In this document: in pieces, positions 48,501-59,740 of the stretch
Position numbering within the stretch: position 1 is the stretch's first letter
How the letters are laid out: the number at the start of each line of letters is the position of its first letter
NCBI GenBank assembly: GCA_021014325.1
Contig: CM037472.1
Location: 930,001 to 994,000, forward strand
Origin: Plazaster borealis
Lineage: Eukaryota; Echinodermata; Asteroidea; Forcipulatida; Labidiasteridae
Reading direction: 5' to 3'
DNA length: 64,000 nucleotides
The notes under the pieces: model-generated
Database searches by the model: none
What the model saw: only the letters and a program-made list of their open reading frames with translations
What the model was told of the DNA's origin: nothing
Position numbers and translations under genes: made by a program

Positions 48501-49020
48501 CGGTTCCTTCACCCGGAACTAGAAGGTCTCCACCTAGCGTGCTGGCCACTGTCAAGCGTGCCTTCCGCTCGGCAGGCCTTTCTGAGGACGCTGCAACATT
48601 TGCTGCAAAGGGATGCCGACTTTCAACAAGACGAGTCTATGACAGTACGATACAACATTTTACTAAGTGGTGCGACGAGCAGAGAGCGGGTCCGCTCTCA
48701 ACATCTCTAGCAGAGGTCACGGACTTCCTTCTACTCCTATTCAAGGCGAACCTAGCAATAGGAACAGTAGAAAATTACAGGTCGGCCATTGCAACCATTC
48801 ACGGGGGATTTCCAGACATTGATCTCATCTAATCCAGCAATCTCTCATCTCCTTCAAGGGATGTTCAACCAAAGACCCCCTGTTCGTAAACTAGTCCCAT
48901 CCTGGGACCTGAGACAAATTTTGAAACTCCTATCAGGGGCCCCATACGAACCGCCAGGTCAGGCCTCTCTCCTTCACCTATCCATTAAACTGGCCTTCCT
49001 GCTTGCGATTAAGAAAAAAC
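48501..49020 (+). pseudogene. DIRS tyrosine recombinase N-terminal part (copy 1)
   Basis: Core-binding region: STRRVYDSTIQHFTKWC, VTDFLLLLFK and VENYRSAIATIHGG, then RPPVRKLVPSWDL in a shifted frame (about 48810). It breaks off in AFLLAIKK, just before the catalytic box carrying the first Arg, so all catalytic residues are missing. Confidence 0.7.
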
Positions 49021-49130
49021 CTAAACATAACAATGTTAAAGATAACATTGATAAATTATAGGCTGACACCCAACTGTAAATTCTTCTGTAAGATACAAGT
49101 GGTAAAGATTTTCCCATTTTATTTCTTTTT

Positions 49131-49330
49131 GGTGGTTGGGTTGGTGTAGTGGCATCTTTCCTTGCCTTTCACCTCTAGGACCCTGGTTCAAATCACTCCA
49201 GGGGCACTATGTGGATTGGGTTTTCAGTCCCTACCTGACTGCGTGGGTTTTCCCTGGATTAGGTCTCTGGGGTTTTCCTCCCACATCTAAAACTGTCTTC
49301 TCTCCATGGGGTTCTTGGCTAGTATAGTGA
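49131..49330 (+). mobile_element. tRNA-derived SINE
   Basis: A-box-like TTGGTGTAGTGG and B-box-like GGTTCAAATCAC are spaced as in a tRNA. The body GGTTTTCCTCCCACATCT matches the minus-strand fragment at 955-1020. Confidence 0.6.
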
Positions 49331-49439
49331 TTGAGTTCGCTTCTCTGAGAGTCCTTGGCTTCACAACCAGAATTAATAAATGAAAATGAAATGTTTTGTA
49401 GGGGTAACATTTTATAATGAGCATCACTAACAAGAATAT

Positions 49440-49815
49440 TGTTAAAAAAAGATTGGTTGGAGTGTGAGTCAGGCTGCATAAAGTCATCGCACGTTGAAGA
49501 TATTGCGACCAATATCAATATTAATTTTGTATAGAAGGACTTTATTGTTTGTCCTAAAGACCTGTGAAAGTGCACTGGAATGTGTTATTATTTTATTTCA
49601 CCATAATTCACCAAAAAATTGACACAGGACATGTTTTCCCATGTAAAAAGATTATAACAATACAAAGACACAGGGTTTAACAGAAAATTACAGAGTTGGG
49701 TGATCACACAAGGAATTAATAATAAATATAAACCATGAACATTATTTCTTTTTTAAATTGAAATTGTTTGTAGTTGGGGCTTTGTTGACAACAAAGTCTG
49801 TTTTACAAAACAAAT
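49440..49815. repeat. Direct repeat, right copy
   Basis: Diverged copy of 42370-42830 in the same orientation, lying just beyond the composite of DIRS, LINE and SINE. Confidence 0.6.
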
Positions 49816-51377
49816 TATTATGATTGAGTAGTTAACATTGATTTAATCATCACCACTAACATCTAAAAAGAAAAACACAACAATTATGATTTGATAAAAA
49901 TTAGTATTAGGCAAATAACACATTACATAGTAGCATATTGGTATTTTAATCAGTAGAGAAATTTATAGTTTATAGTTTTTAAGTAAGCTTTTTGTCTTAT
50001 AGTTCATGAATGGTTCTGTAATGTCTTCTACTAACATTACCTGGTTAAATTAGGTCTTGAATTAAAACTTATCAATGTTATTTGAAGGAAATATACGTTT
50101 AACATATCCTATGATGAATTTTTTATGACAAGTTCTATACTTTTAATTATTGAAGTTTTTAACCTTTACCTAATCCTGTCCTGGTGTTACTTCAGTTAAA
50201 TTCAAATGATTACATTAACAAAAGGGAGGAAGGATACATTTATTAACCTTAATATGAAAACAATCAATTACATCAACATTAATCTACTTAGGCCTATCTC
50301 TAACAAGTTTATGTTTCCAATTTATAAAATATTTATTTTACAATAGCTCATACATGTAAATGTACTACCATGCAATTAGTTTTCTGAACTAACTTAAACA
50401 TAACAATGTTAAGAATAACAACGATAAATTATAGGCTGTCAATGTTTATGCAAGATCCAACAAATGGTTTTCAAAATTATTACATTTTACATTGGAAGGG
50501 AAGGGGTAACATGTGAGACAAAAAAAATGGACATTGGAGTAGAGTAATGTTAATCCTGTTTTATTTATAATTAGTAGAAAGGGTTATATCACTAAGGTTG
50601 GTGGTTCTTTTGGGTTCAAGCCCTCTTACAAGACAGGCCTACATGTAGATTAACACTTACTAACTTAAAATTTAAAAAAATACTATTACCAGTATGAACT
50701 TTATATATAATCAGTGCGTATGCCAGGCCTATATTTAGATTAATATTATGTTTTATTCTATGTAAAACAAGTTAAATGTTGGAAATTAACTGTTTAATAT
50801 TATCTGCAAAATATGTTGTGCATCACTAACAAAGATTTGAAACTTTGTCTTTGTTAACAACTTGACCAAGCTAATTGTGTACATTACTGTTTCATATTTA
50901 TGTGCCATATTTATTTTTATTCAGAAATTTATGCCAAAATAATAAACAAGTAATAACAATTAATTAATTGTAATCAATAGAAAATGAAACTGAAAGGGTT
51001 ACACAAAAGTGTAATAGGCTATGACTTAGGAGTTCATAAAATCTTGAGTAACGTCGGTAAAAGGAAATATTTTCTGTTTTTTATGAACGGGCGCTGCAGA
51101 GATTGGACATTAATGTGCATTTTATACGCGATCCGTGCATGTGTTAAGCCGTGCAAAATAGCAGCCTCACTTCTGTATGGTATCATGTAATACTTGAACT
51201 GTGACAAGGAAAAGAAGAAATGAGTATCTAATTAAATGCTGTGAATATTAAATCAGTGTGTTTAAAGATTGGAATGATCCCACATTTGACTTGGAGATAA
51301 AGTTTAAGTAATCTTTGATATTATATAAAACCACTTTTATTGTACAGAAGAAATATTACTTTAAGAAATTTTTGTGT
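49816..51377. other. AT-rich stretch without a gene
   Basis: Contains a second copy (50393-50440) of the AAACATAACAATGTTAA segment found at 49019-49065. Short open frames only. Confidence 0.45.
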
Positions 51378-51520
51378 GTACTTCACTCAACTTACCGGTA
51401 GAGTCGAATTACTAATTTGCATATTCCCTATGCCGCCAGGCAATATTGCTAAGACTTTTACATACAATAGTGCCCTCCACTGTCCTACCCACAGTGCCCC
51501 GCAGCATGCATGCATACTCA

Positions 51521-52520
51521 CAGCCGGCCCTCGCAGCCTCAGTCGGCTGCGCCGGGTGGCTGACCTGCCGATCAGAGAGGGGAGACTTCCCGTTCCCCAT
51601 CTTTGGTCAGTGTGCGTGGGCCCCGGCAAGGCAAAGAAATCAGCCGGTGCTGGGGCGATAACCAAGAGAGGAAGGGCTAGCGGTGGCTCCAATTAGGAGA
51701 GCACCCTGCCCGCCCTCGACCCGGCCTCGGGATCGCTGCAGCCGGAGGGCATCCCCCCTCCACACGGCTCAGCTTAACAGACCCTCACCGGCCTCGTGGG
51801 TTCCCCCACGACGGTCGCTGACGGTCTTTTGCAGGGCCGCCTCAACCGGTCGGCACCCGCCCACGCCATAGGCTGCGGGGCGCTTGCGATGGGTAGGAGG
51901 ATTGGTAACACGGAGCCGGGTAGCTGGGAGTCCCCCGGCATACCCCGCACGCAGGGCTCGCCCTCAGCTTCGGGTTTCACCCGCTGCTTGGGCGTCCCGG
52001 TCACCCAGGTATCCTCCTGACACTCAGCCGGCCCTCGTAGCCTCAGTCGGCTGCGCCGGGTGGCGGACCCGCCGACCAGAGGGGGGAGACTTACCGTTCA
52101 CCATCTTTGGTCAGTGTGCATGGGTCTACCCAACCGAAGGTTAAACGTCCCGGCAAGGCAAAGAAATCAGCCGGTGCTGGGGCGATAACCAAGAGAGGAA
52201 GGGCTAGTGGTGGCTCCAATTTAGAGAGCACCCTGCCCGCCCTCGACCCGGCCTCGGGATCGCTGCAGCCGGAGGGCATCCCCCCTCCACACAGCTCAGC
52301 TTACCCGACCCTCACCGGCCTCGTGGGTTCCCCCCACGACGGTCGCTGACGGTCTTTTGCAGGGCCGCCTCAACTGGTCGGCACCCGCCCACGCCATAGG
52401 CTGCGGGGCACTTGCGATGGCTAGGAGCCGGGTAGCTGGGAGTCCCCCGGCATACCCTGCTCGCAGAGCCCGCCCTCATCTGCCCTCCACTGCTTGGGCA
52501 TCCTGGTCACCCAGGTATCC
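51521..52520 (+). repeat. Tandem duplication of a 505-bp unit in the DIRS 5' region
   Basis: CAGCCGGCCCTCG starts at 51521 and recurs at 52025. The following GTGGC, GGCAAGGCAAAGAAATCAGC and CAGCCGGAGGGCATCC blocks recur in order at very high identity, with small indels. Confidence 0.9.
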
Positions 52521-52539
52521 TCCTGATAGCCTCGGAATC

Positions 52540-53975
52540 AACCCGGGGCCGTTCTTCGCACAAGAGGCAGAAGAAAAAGAAAGGCCGTCACGCCCGACAT
52601 TCCTCGTCGAGCGCTGACGAGTCTTCATCTGGCTCCCACAAGACCAAGCATCCCCGGGGTAGTGAGCCGTTGTCCCGAGGGGATTTCATGGCAGCCTTTC
52701 AGACTCTCGCGGCCTGGATTGCAGGCCGGTGTGAGGATCAGAGCTTTGGCCCACCGGGCCCAGACATCCAGCCCGGCCCTTCCGGTCACTGCCGGGTCAC
52801 TGCACTTCCGGTCACTGCACCAGAGTCAGGGCGGTCTCCCGTGCACAGTTAGCTGTACACCGGCCTCCCATCACAGCCACCGTCCTGCGCCCACCGCACA
52901 CGAACTTGCGTGGGGTATCGCGGGGCAGGATGGACGGTCACGCTCGGATACCCGGGCACCATCCCCGCCGGGGATTAGCCTGCACCCTTCAGGGTCCCTC
53001 GTGTCCGATCCGGGATTGGGGCCGGACCACTGTGGAGTGGACACAGCTCTGCCGTTGGGTGACACTTCTTCGCCGGGGGCCTCAGACCTTCTCAAGCCCG
53101 GCGACTCGTCCCCGAAAGAGGACAGGTTGGCCGCTAACATTCAGCGGCTTTCTACTGCCGAAACTGAATTGCGCCTTGTCCAGAGGGACATGACTTGGGT
53201 GCTGGGCCTTCCCACCAATAAAGCTGAGGACCCTCCCGCTGAACGTCAATATTTCAAGTGGAGGACTTATTATTATTATTATTATTATTATTAGGACAGG
53301 CCCAACCCCGAGGAGCAAATCCAAATTCCCGACTATGCCACTTGATCGTGTCTACAGTGACCGCATCAATGGCATTATGTCGGCGACCACTTGGAATGAT
53401 TACCCCAAGTGGGCGGAGACTTATTATCGATTCCCCTCAGAGGACTTCGATAAATATTTTTCAACCCCAGTTCTGCCGGATTCGGTGACAGATAAACTTG
53501 GGGGGACAGCTTCTTCCAAGCTCCCCTTTGCAGACAAAGCCCGAGGGAAGATGGAGGAGTGGGTTAGGAAGATGGACTCGGCGTCACGCTTTGGCATGCG
53601 CACATCGTCCTTCCTGCTCCTTCTATCCGAGTACCTGATGCTAGCCTGCAATAAGGACTCGGCGATCCCGGCAAACATGATGGTAGCAGCCCTCCATTGT
53701 CTTGACAACGGGTTGCGTACTGTTCTGGACCAGTTCGCAAGGGTTTCGACCCTGGCAACATCGGCCCAAAGGCGAACGTCTTAGACGTGCTATTCCTCTC
53801 GTCCGGGGGGGCACGCAAGCGTCTCGACGCGCTCCCTCTGGCAGGGAAAGACCTGTTTGCGGGCAGATTTCAGAAGTCCATGGAGGCCGAGGCTAAACAC
53901 CTCAAGGCTGCGGACAAGATCAACCTGAAAAAACCACGGGCCTCCATGCCACAGGCGAAGAAACACAAACAAACC
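52540..53975 (+). pseudogene. DIRS gag-like ORF (copy 2)
   Basis: Basic, Ser-rich start (52560-52640), then a frame with NIQRLSTAETELRLVQRDM (53135) ending in an ATT microsatellite (53267-53294). The frame from 53335 reads DRINGIMSATTWNDYPKW and KMEEWVRKMDSASRFG; after a shift at about 53755 it continues ANVLDVLFLSSGGARKRL to INLKKPRASM. These regions match copy 1. The microsatellite breaks the frame. Confidence 0.65.
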
Positions 53976-54905
53976 TCCTTTGTCATCCCCCGCAGACCTC
54001 TTTTTTCATCCCCCGCAGACGCTCACAGAAACCCGCCCGCGGTGGATTACGTGGGCAGACCAGGACAACAGGTTCTCGCACGCAGACCCAGGGAGAGCAG
54101 GTACCCCGGGGCGTGGTGCAGATGACTCTCCTGTCTCCAGGCGACCTCCCGCCGACGGACCAGTGGGAGGCCGCCTTCAGGATTTTTTGGAGTCCTGGGC
54201 TCAGGTCACATCCGACAGGTGGGTCCTCGGGACAATCCGGCGCGGTTACGCACTCGAGTTCATGAGGACTCCCCCATCAGACATGCTGAAGCGGCCAACG
54301 CCCATCCCGTCCGATCCCAACAAGCGCCATGCCCTCGATGGGGAGATCAGTTCCCTTCTCCTCAAACGGGCATTATGCATTTTCCCCGATCAGGGGACTC
54401 AGACGGGGTTTATGTCCACCTTCTTCTTAGTTCCCAAGAAGGAGGTGGGCACTTGGCGGCCGATTCTTAACCTGAAGCCCCTAAACAAATTTATCCGCCC
54501 AAAGCGCTTCCGTATGGAGACGCTGCGGGTATTCACCCGTGTAGTGCGAGCGATTGGGGCAGCACTTTGGAGGCGAGGTATTATGATTTTTCAATACCTC
54601 AACGACTGGCTAATCGTGGGTCGGTCCAGAGAGGCGACAGACACGGCGCTCAAGATTACCTGGTGCCTCATGTCCGACCTCGGGTTCTTGGTGAATACCG
54701 AAAAGTCACACCCGATCCCCTCTCAGATCCCCACCTTTCTCAGTGCGACTCTCGACCTTCAAAAGGGGCTTGCTCGCTCGTCGGCGGACCGCGTGTTGAA
54801 CTTGCGTCAATGCATGGTCCTTTTCCTCCCGGCAACGGTGACACTGGCGCTGGCCTGGCTCAGATTACTGGACCTTATGGCCAGCATGTTGAATTTGATC
54901 GATTT
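53976..54905 (+). pseudogene. DIRS reverse transcriptase, internally deleted (copy 2)
   Basis: STFFLVPKKEVGTWRPILNL (about 54417) is the conserved entry to the domain. METL is then joined directly to RVFTRVV (about 54520), so the segment with the first catalytic Asp, present in copy 1, is missing. The active-site box reads FQYLNDWLI where DIRS elements have YLDD. Both changes abolish polymerase function. Confidence 0.8.
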
Positions 54906-55740
54906 TGCAGACTGAGGATGAGGCCTTTTCAGCTTCATCTCCTCTCATATTACCGGCCCAGCCAACATCCGATCCACCTCCCGGTGCCTACTACGCCTTG
55001 GCTGACCCCCCAACTGCGCTGGTGGATGGTAGAAACCAACCTCACGCAGGGTCGGGTGTTCCGACCGCCCCGGCCGTCCATGACCATCGTCACCGATGCG
55101 TCTCTGTACGGCTGGGGGGCGACCCTTCACCCGTGCCAGATAGCAGGGGTGTGGGGCCCGGAACACTCTTCAACCCACATCAACGTCCTGGAAATGCTGG
55201 CGGTTCGCAATGCCCTGCAACACTTCCGGTCGCAGATAACAGGTCAAGCTGTCCTGGTGCGTTCCGACAACGCTACGGTCGTGGCGTATATTAACCACCA
55301 GGGGGGCACCCGGTCGGCTTGGCTGTGCACACTGGCTTGGGATCTACTCCACTGGTGCATACAGCAGGGGACCGCTCTGTCAGCGGTCTACCTCCCAGGA
55401 AAGGAGATTGTTACAGCCGACGCCCTCTCCCAGGGTTGGATTGTCCCGACAGAGTGGTTCCTCCTCCCTCGGGTTGCCCAGTCGCTCTTTCAGTTGATCA
55501 ACCGGCCCCACGTGGACTTGTTTGCCACTCGGGCAAACAACCAGCTGTTGATCTACTGTGCGAGGGGTCCCGACCCCGAGGCTTGGCAGATCGACGCACT
55601 GGCCATGCACTGGGAGGGGCTGCTGGCATACGCCTATCCGCCCATCTCCCTCATTCCACGGGTTCTGACCAAGATCGAGCAGGATCACTGCAGGGTTATC
55701 CTGATCGCCCCATGCTGGCCCCATTCTGGTTCCCTTGGCT
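54906..55740 (+). pseudogene. DIRS RNase H and Dam-like methyltransferase region (copy 2)
   Basis: Open frame with RNase H blocks TDASLYGWGA, INVLEMLAVRNAL, VRSDNATVVAYINHQGG and TADALSQG. It is followed by HVDLFATRANNQL, DALAMHWEGLLAYAYPP and ISLIPRVLTKI of the methyltransferase-like domain known in DIRS. The frame runs to 55847 by reading past a shift at about 55735. Confidence 0.85.
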
Positions 55741-56480
55741 GGTCAGGCTCCTGGTGCACAGGCCAGTGGTCCTCCCACAATGACCGGACCTCTATACCAG
55801 CCCAGACCCGGAGTGATTCACTCCGGATCCGGGGGACCTGCACGTGACGTGCTGGGTGCTGTCAAGAAATCCCTCAGAGCAGCGGGCCTTTTGAGACGGG
55901 CTGCGGAGGTCGCCGCCCAATCCCGGAGGGCCTCCACTTGAACAGTATACAATTGCCTACTACGCCATTTCTTTAAATGGTGTAGACTGCGATCTGTAAA
56001 TCCCGCCAATTTGTCTGTAGAGGAGGTGGGGGATTTCCTCCTGTACCTTTTCGACAGTGGGCGGGCGATGGCTACGGTGAAGAACTACCGGTGGGCCATC
56101 GCAGCGGTTCACACAGGGTTTGTCGAAGGATCAACGGTTTCCGATATCCTTGCGATCCGGCAACTGACTAGGGGGATGTTTGTTACCCGTCCCCCTGTAC
56201 GCAAGCTGGTCCCGCTCTGGGACCTCTTTAGCGTACTGTCGGCTCTGACCAAATCCCCCTTTGAACTGCTAATGGGAGCCACATTGCTGCACTTGTCTGG
56301 CATTCTTGGTGGCAGTTGCTACGTCTCGACGTAGCGAACTCCCCTCCCTTACAGTGTCGGCAGGACACATCAGGTTGGAACCCGGAGGAGTCCGCCTAAT
56401 ACCTACTGCGGGGTTTCTGGCTAAGAATCAATTTGATTCTTTCGAACCCCCAGACATCTTTGTCCCCGACCTTAAAAAGC
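55741..56480 (+). pseudogene. DIRS tyrosine recombinase, truncated (copy 2)
   Basis: Core-binding helices: GAVKKSLRAAGLLRRAAEVA, an in-frame TGA at 55939, then EEVGDFLLYLFDSG, VKNYRWAIAAVHTG and RPPVRKLVPLWDL. After a frameshift near 56305, VAVATSRRSELPSL carries the first catalytic Arg. Sequence after about 56480 lacks the HxxR and nucleophile-Tyr boxes, so the catalytic domain is incomplete. Confidence 0.8.
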
Positions 56481-57370
56481 TTTTCCCTTATAATAGAGTG
56501 CCTAACATTTACTTATGTTTTGTCCTCCCATGGGGACGGCACATCCCGTTCGTCCGGGCATGGACCATGGCCGGCCTTAGGGTCCGCCAAAGCTTTCTCT
56601 GAGCTTAGGAGCGCGCCTGGGTCCTACGCCCCTCTGTAGACATGCAGTAGCACCGCGTATACCCACTGCCTTTTCTCGGTGGGAGTCTATGCAAATTAGT
56701 AATTTGACTCTACCGGTAAGTAGAGTGAAGTAGACTCCCCCAAGAGTAGTGTGGATGGGGTCATAGAAAAGAGGACGCCATCATGGTATGCATGCCGCGG
56801 GGCACTGTGGGTAGGACGTTGGAGGGCGCTATTGTGTGTAAAAGTCTTAGCAATGCAATATTTTGAACCCATTTTATAGGTAATAATTAGTGTTTTTATA
56901 CGTTAAAGGTATTATACAGGATTGGTAAGGATAAAAAAAAACCATCACTATTTAGTATTTCCATCTGAAATAAAGTCATATTCAAGGAAGCTGTATTTGA
57001 AAACCTAATAAAACGCAAGAGCTGATTACTGTTGTTACAACCAAAATTAAGGTCAATGTCTTTACATGCTGAAAATTGTGCATGCTTCTCACTATTTTCT
57101 CCCGACTCACACAACGGATTAAGCCCAAATTTTCACAGGTTATTTCATGTATTTTTATATGGTTGATCACACAAAACATGAAAACTGCAAATATTTTGTC
57201 AGTTCTACCAATCCTGTATATTACCTTTAACATTATTATCAAGTAGATAGTGTATTTTGTTAATTTTGAGATGATATGAATTAATTTTTGCTTCAAACTT
57301 GATACTTTTGATAAACAAGCCAAGTAACACATGTTATGCAATTTAATCATTACTGAAAGTAAAAGACCAA

Positions 57371-57534
57371 TAGACCTTATGCATCGACGTCAAGCGTTGA
57401 GGTAAAATGATAACGAAACAATGGAAAACGCACATTTATGTACGCGCAGCGCAGAGGATGGGCCAATGAGCAACCTTCTTTTGACCTCTAGTTGAGGGCA
57501 CTCTACTCAAATGACGTCATGTGCATCAGTTCTA
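57371..57534. mobile_element. MITE, TAGACC-TTGCATA family (copy 3)
   Basis: Ends tagaccttatgcatcgacgt and gacgtcatgtgcatcagttcta pair imperfectly. The interior contains TGAGGTAAAA and TTTGACCTC in mirrored positions. Confidence 0.55.
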
Positions 57535-57840
57535 TTACTCTGTTAAATATTTTATATTATTTATTTTGTAATTTTAATGTTAAACTACTTATTAAGGTTT
57601 GTAGTCTTTACGTTTACTTGCGAAACACATTTAGTATAATTATGTGTAATTTTATTTTGCTCTTTGTAAATGGTATTAATAAACTATCTTTAAACGTACA
57701 CCAACAAACTTTTCTTTATTTTTGTTTCTCTCCTATCTCATGCTAAGGTCAAAGGTCATAGGGTGCATCTCATTATTTTTTTTTATTTGACCTATCCATC
57801 CTAAGGTTTAAATATAACGTCCGAGCGTTTTTTTTCAAGC

Positions 57841-57925
57841 GGCCATGTGGCCCAGTGGGCTAGCTCACAGCTTCCGGAATCCTGGAGCTGTGAGCTCGGG
57901 GGTTCAAATCCTGGCGGGTCCCTTT
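57841..57925 (+). mobile_element. tRNA-like SINE head
   Basis: A-box-like TGGCCCAGTGGGCTAGC and B-box GGTTCAAATCC, with paired arms in between (CACAGCTTCC / GGAGCTGTG). No acceptor stem closes, so this is more likely a SINE head than a functional tRNA gene. Confidence 0.45.
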
Positions 57926-57964
57926 TTTACCAGTAAAATAGAACTTTTTTTTAAATTCTAGTAA

Positions 57965-58037
57965 AAATGGGTAGGGCTTGAACCTGGTACCTTTAGCTCT
58001 GTAGCCTCTATCTCTTACCACTCTGCTACTGAGCTTT
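57965..58037 (-). mobile_element. tRNA-like SINE head
   Basis: Minus strand: AAGCTCAGTAGCAGAGTGG (A-box region) and GGTTCAAGCCC (B box), in tRNA spacing. Confidence 0.45.
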
Positions 58038-58169
58038 CTTAAAAATTTAACGGTTTTTGACCTGATGAATATTAGAATGGCCTGACTTAGAAAAAATTTC
58101 AATTTTTATTTCCCCCTGGCTATACCCTTGGATTTTTGGCTGATCTGAGGGCTGACCAAGGGCCTTGGA

Positions 58170-59740
58170 GTTTGGCTTGGGGAGTAAAATTTCTAAGTGC
58201 TGAGGGGCCAGGAAGGTTGCTGGGCAGTCGGCCAGTCAGTGGGCTGGGCTGGCTGGGCTTGGGGTGATGGGCTGGGAGGTTGCTGATGGGCAGTCAGTCA
58301 GTCAGTCTGGGATGAGGGCTGGAGGTGATGGCTTGGGGTTAGGGTTAGGGTTTGGGGTGATGGTATGATAGGCTGGACTGGTTGGGATGAGGGCTTGGGG
58401 TGATGGTATGAGTGATGGGCTGGGTTGGTTGGGGTGAGGGCTTGGGGTGATGGTATAAGTGATGGACTGGACTGGACTGGTTGGGATGAGGGCTTGGGGT
58501 GATGGTATGAGTGATGGACTGGACTGTTTGGGATGAGGGCTCGGGGTGATAGTTGGAGTGATGGGCTGGACTGGTTGGGATGAGGGCTTGAGGTGATGGT
58601 ATGAGTGATGGACTGGACTGTTTGGGATGAGGGCTTGGGTTGTGTGGTAGGAGTGATGAACTGGACTGGTTGGGATGAGGGCTTGGGGTGATGGTATGAG
58701 TGATGGACTGGACTGGTTGGGATGAGGGCTGGTGATGGTATGAGTGATGGACTGGACTGGTTGGAGGGCTTGGAGTGATAATATGAGTTGGACTGGACTG
58801 GTTGTGATGAGGGCTTGGGGTGATGGTATGAGTGATGGACTGGACTGGTTGGGATGAGGGCTTGGGGTGATGGTATGAGTGTTGGGCTTGGCTGATTGGG
58901 AGGAGGGCTTGGGGTGATGGGCTGGAAAGATGCTGGGCAGCTAGGTTTGGGTGATGATGGGCTGGGAGGTTGCTGATGGGCAGTCAGTAAGTCAGCCTGG
59001 GATGAGGGCTTGAGGTGATGGCTTAGGGTTAGGGTTAGGGTTTGGGGTGATGGTAAGAGTGATGGGCTGGACTGGTTAGGATGAGGGCTTGGGGTGATGG
59101 TTGGAGTGATGGGCTGGACTGGTTGGGATGAGGGCTTGGGGTGATGGTTCGAGTGATGGACTGGACTGGTTGGGATGAGGGCTTGGGTGATGGTATGAGT
59201 GACGGGCTGGACTGGTTGGGATGAGGGCTTGGGGTGATGGTTCGAGTGATGGACTGGACTGGTTGGGATGAGGGCTTGGGGTGATGGTATGAGTGATGGT
59301 GTGGGCTGGTTGGGATGAGGGCTTGGGTGATGGTATGAGTGATGGGCTGGACTGGTTGGGATGAGGGCTTGGGGTGATGGTATGAGTGATGAACTGGACT
59401 GGTTAGGATGAGGGTTTTGGGGTGATGGGCTGGAAAGATGCTGGGAAGCTAGGTTGGGGTGATGATGGGCTGTCAGTCAGTCAGCCTGGGATGATGGCTT
59501 GGGGTGATGGTATGAGTGATGGGCTGGACTGGTTGGGATGAGGGTTTGGGGTTAGGGTTAGGGCTTGGGGTGATGGTATGAGTGATGGGAAGGACTGGTT
59601 GGGTTGAGGATTTGGGGTGATGGTTTGGGGTGATGGGCTGGGCTGGTTGGGATGAGGGCTTGGGGTGATAGGGGTGGATGTTGCCGGGCAGTCAGTCAGC
59701 CAGTGGGCTGGGCTGGCTGGGCTGAGGGCTTGGTAGGCTG
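58170..59740. repeat. G-rich minisatellite, about 47-bp unit
   Basis: More than 20 degenerate units built from GGTTGGGATGAGGGCTTGGG, GTGATGGTATGAGTGATG and GGCTGGACT, with deletions and sub-unit duplications. Telomere-like TTAGGGTTAGGGTT runs occur at about 58337, 59024 and 59550. Degenerate flanking units reach about 60230. The strand is purine/G-rich throughout. Confidence 0.9.

Larger units (their letters stand above)
51378..56863 (+). mobile_element. DIRS-type tyrosine-recombinase retrotransposon, near full length, inactive (copy 2)
   Basis: About 5.5 kb, strongly GC-rich. Left end: segment A (51378-51424, with CTTACCGGTAGAGTC and AATTACTAATTTGCAT) then segment B (51442-51518). Right end: A complement (56688-56731) lies inside B complement (56785-56863). 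B pairs over about 75 bp, e.g. GCTAAGACTTTTACA and CCTACCCACAGTGCCCCGC. An outer inverted repeat plus an internal copy of the opposite end is the DIRS signature. Between them, in order, come gag-like, reverse transcriptase, RNase H, methyltransferase-like and tyrosine recombinase remnants. Every open frame is broken. Confidence 0.85.
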
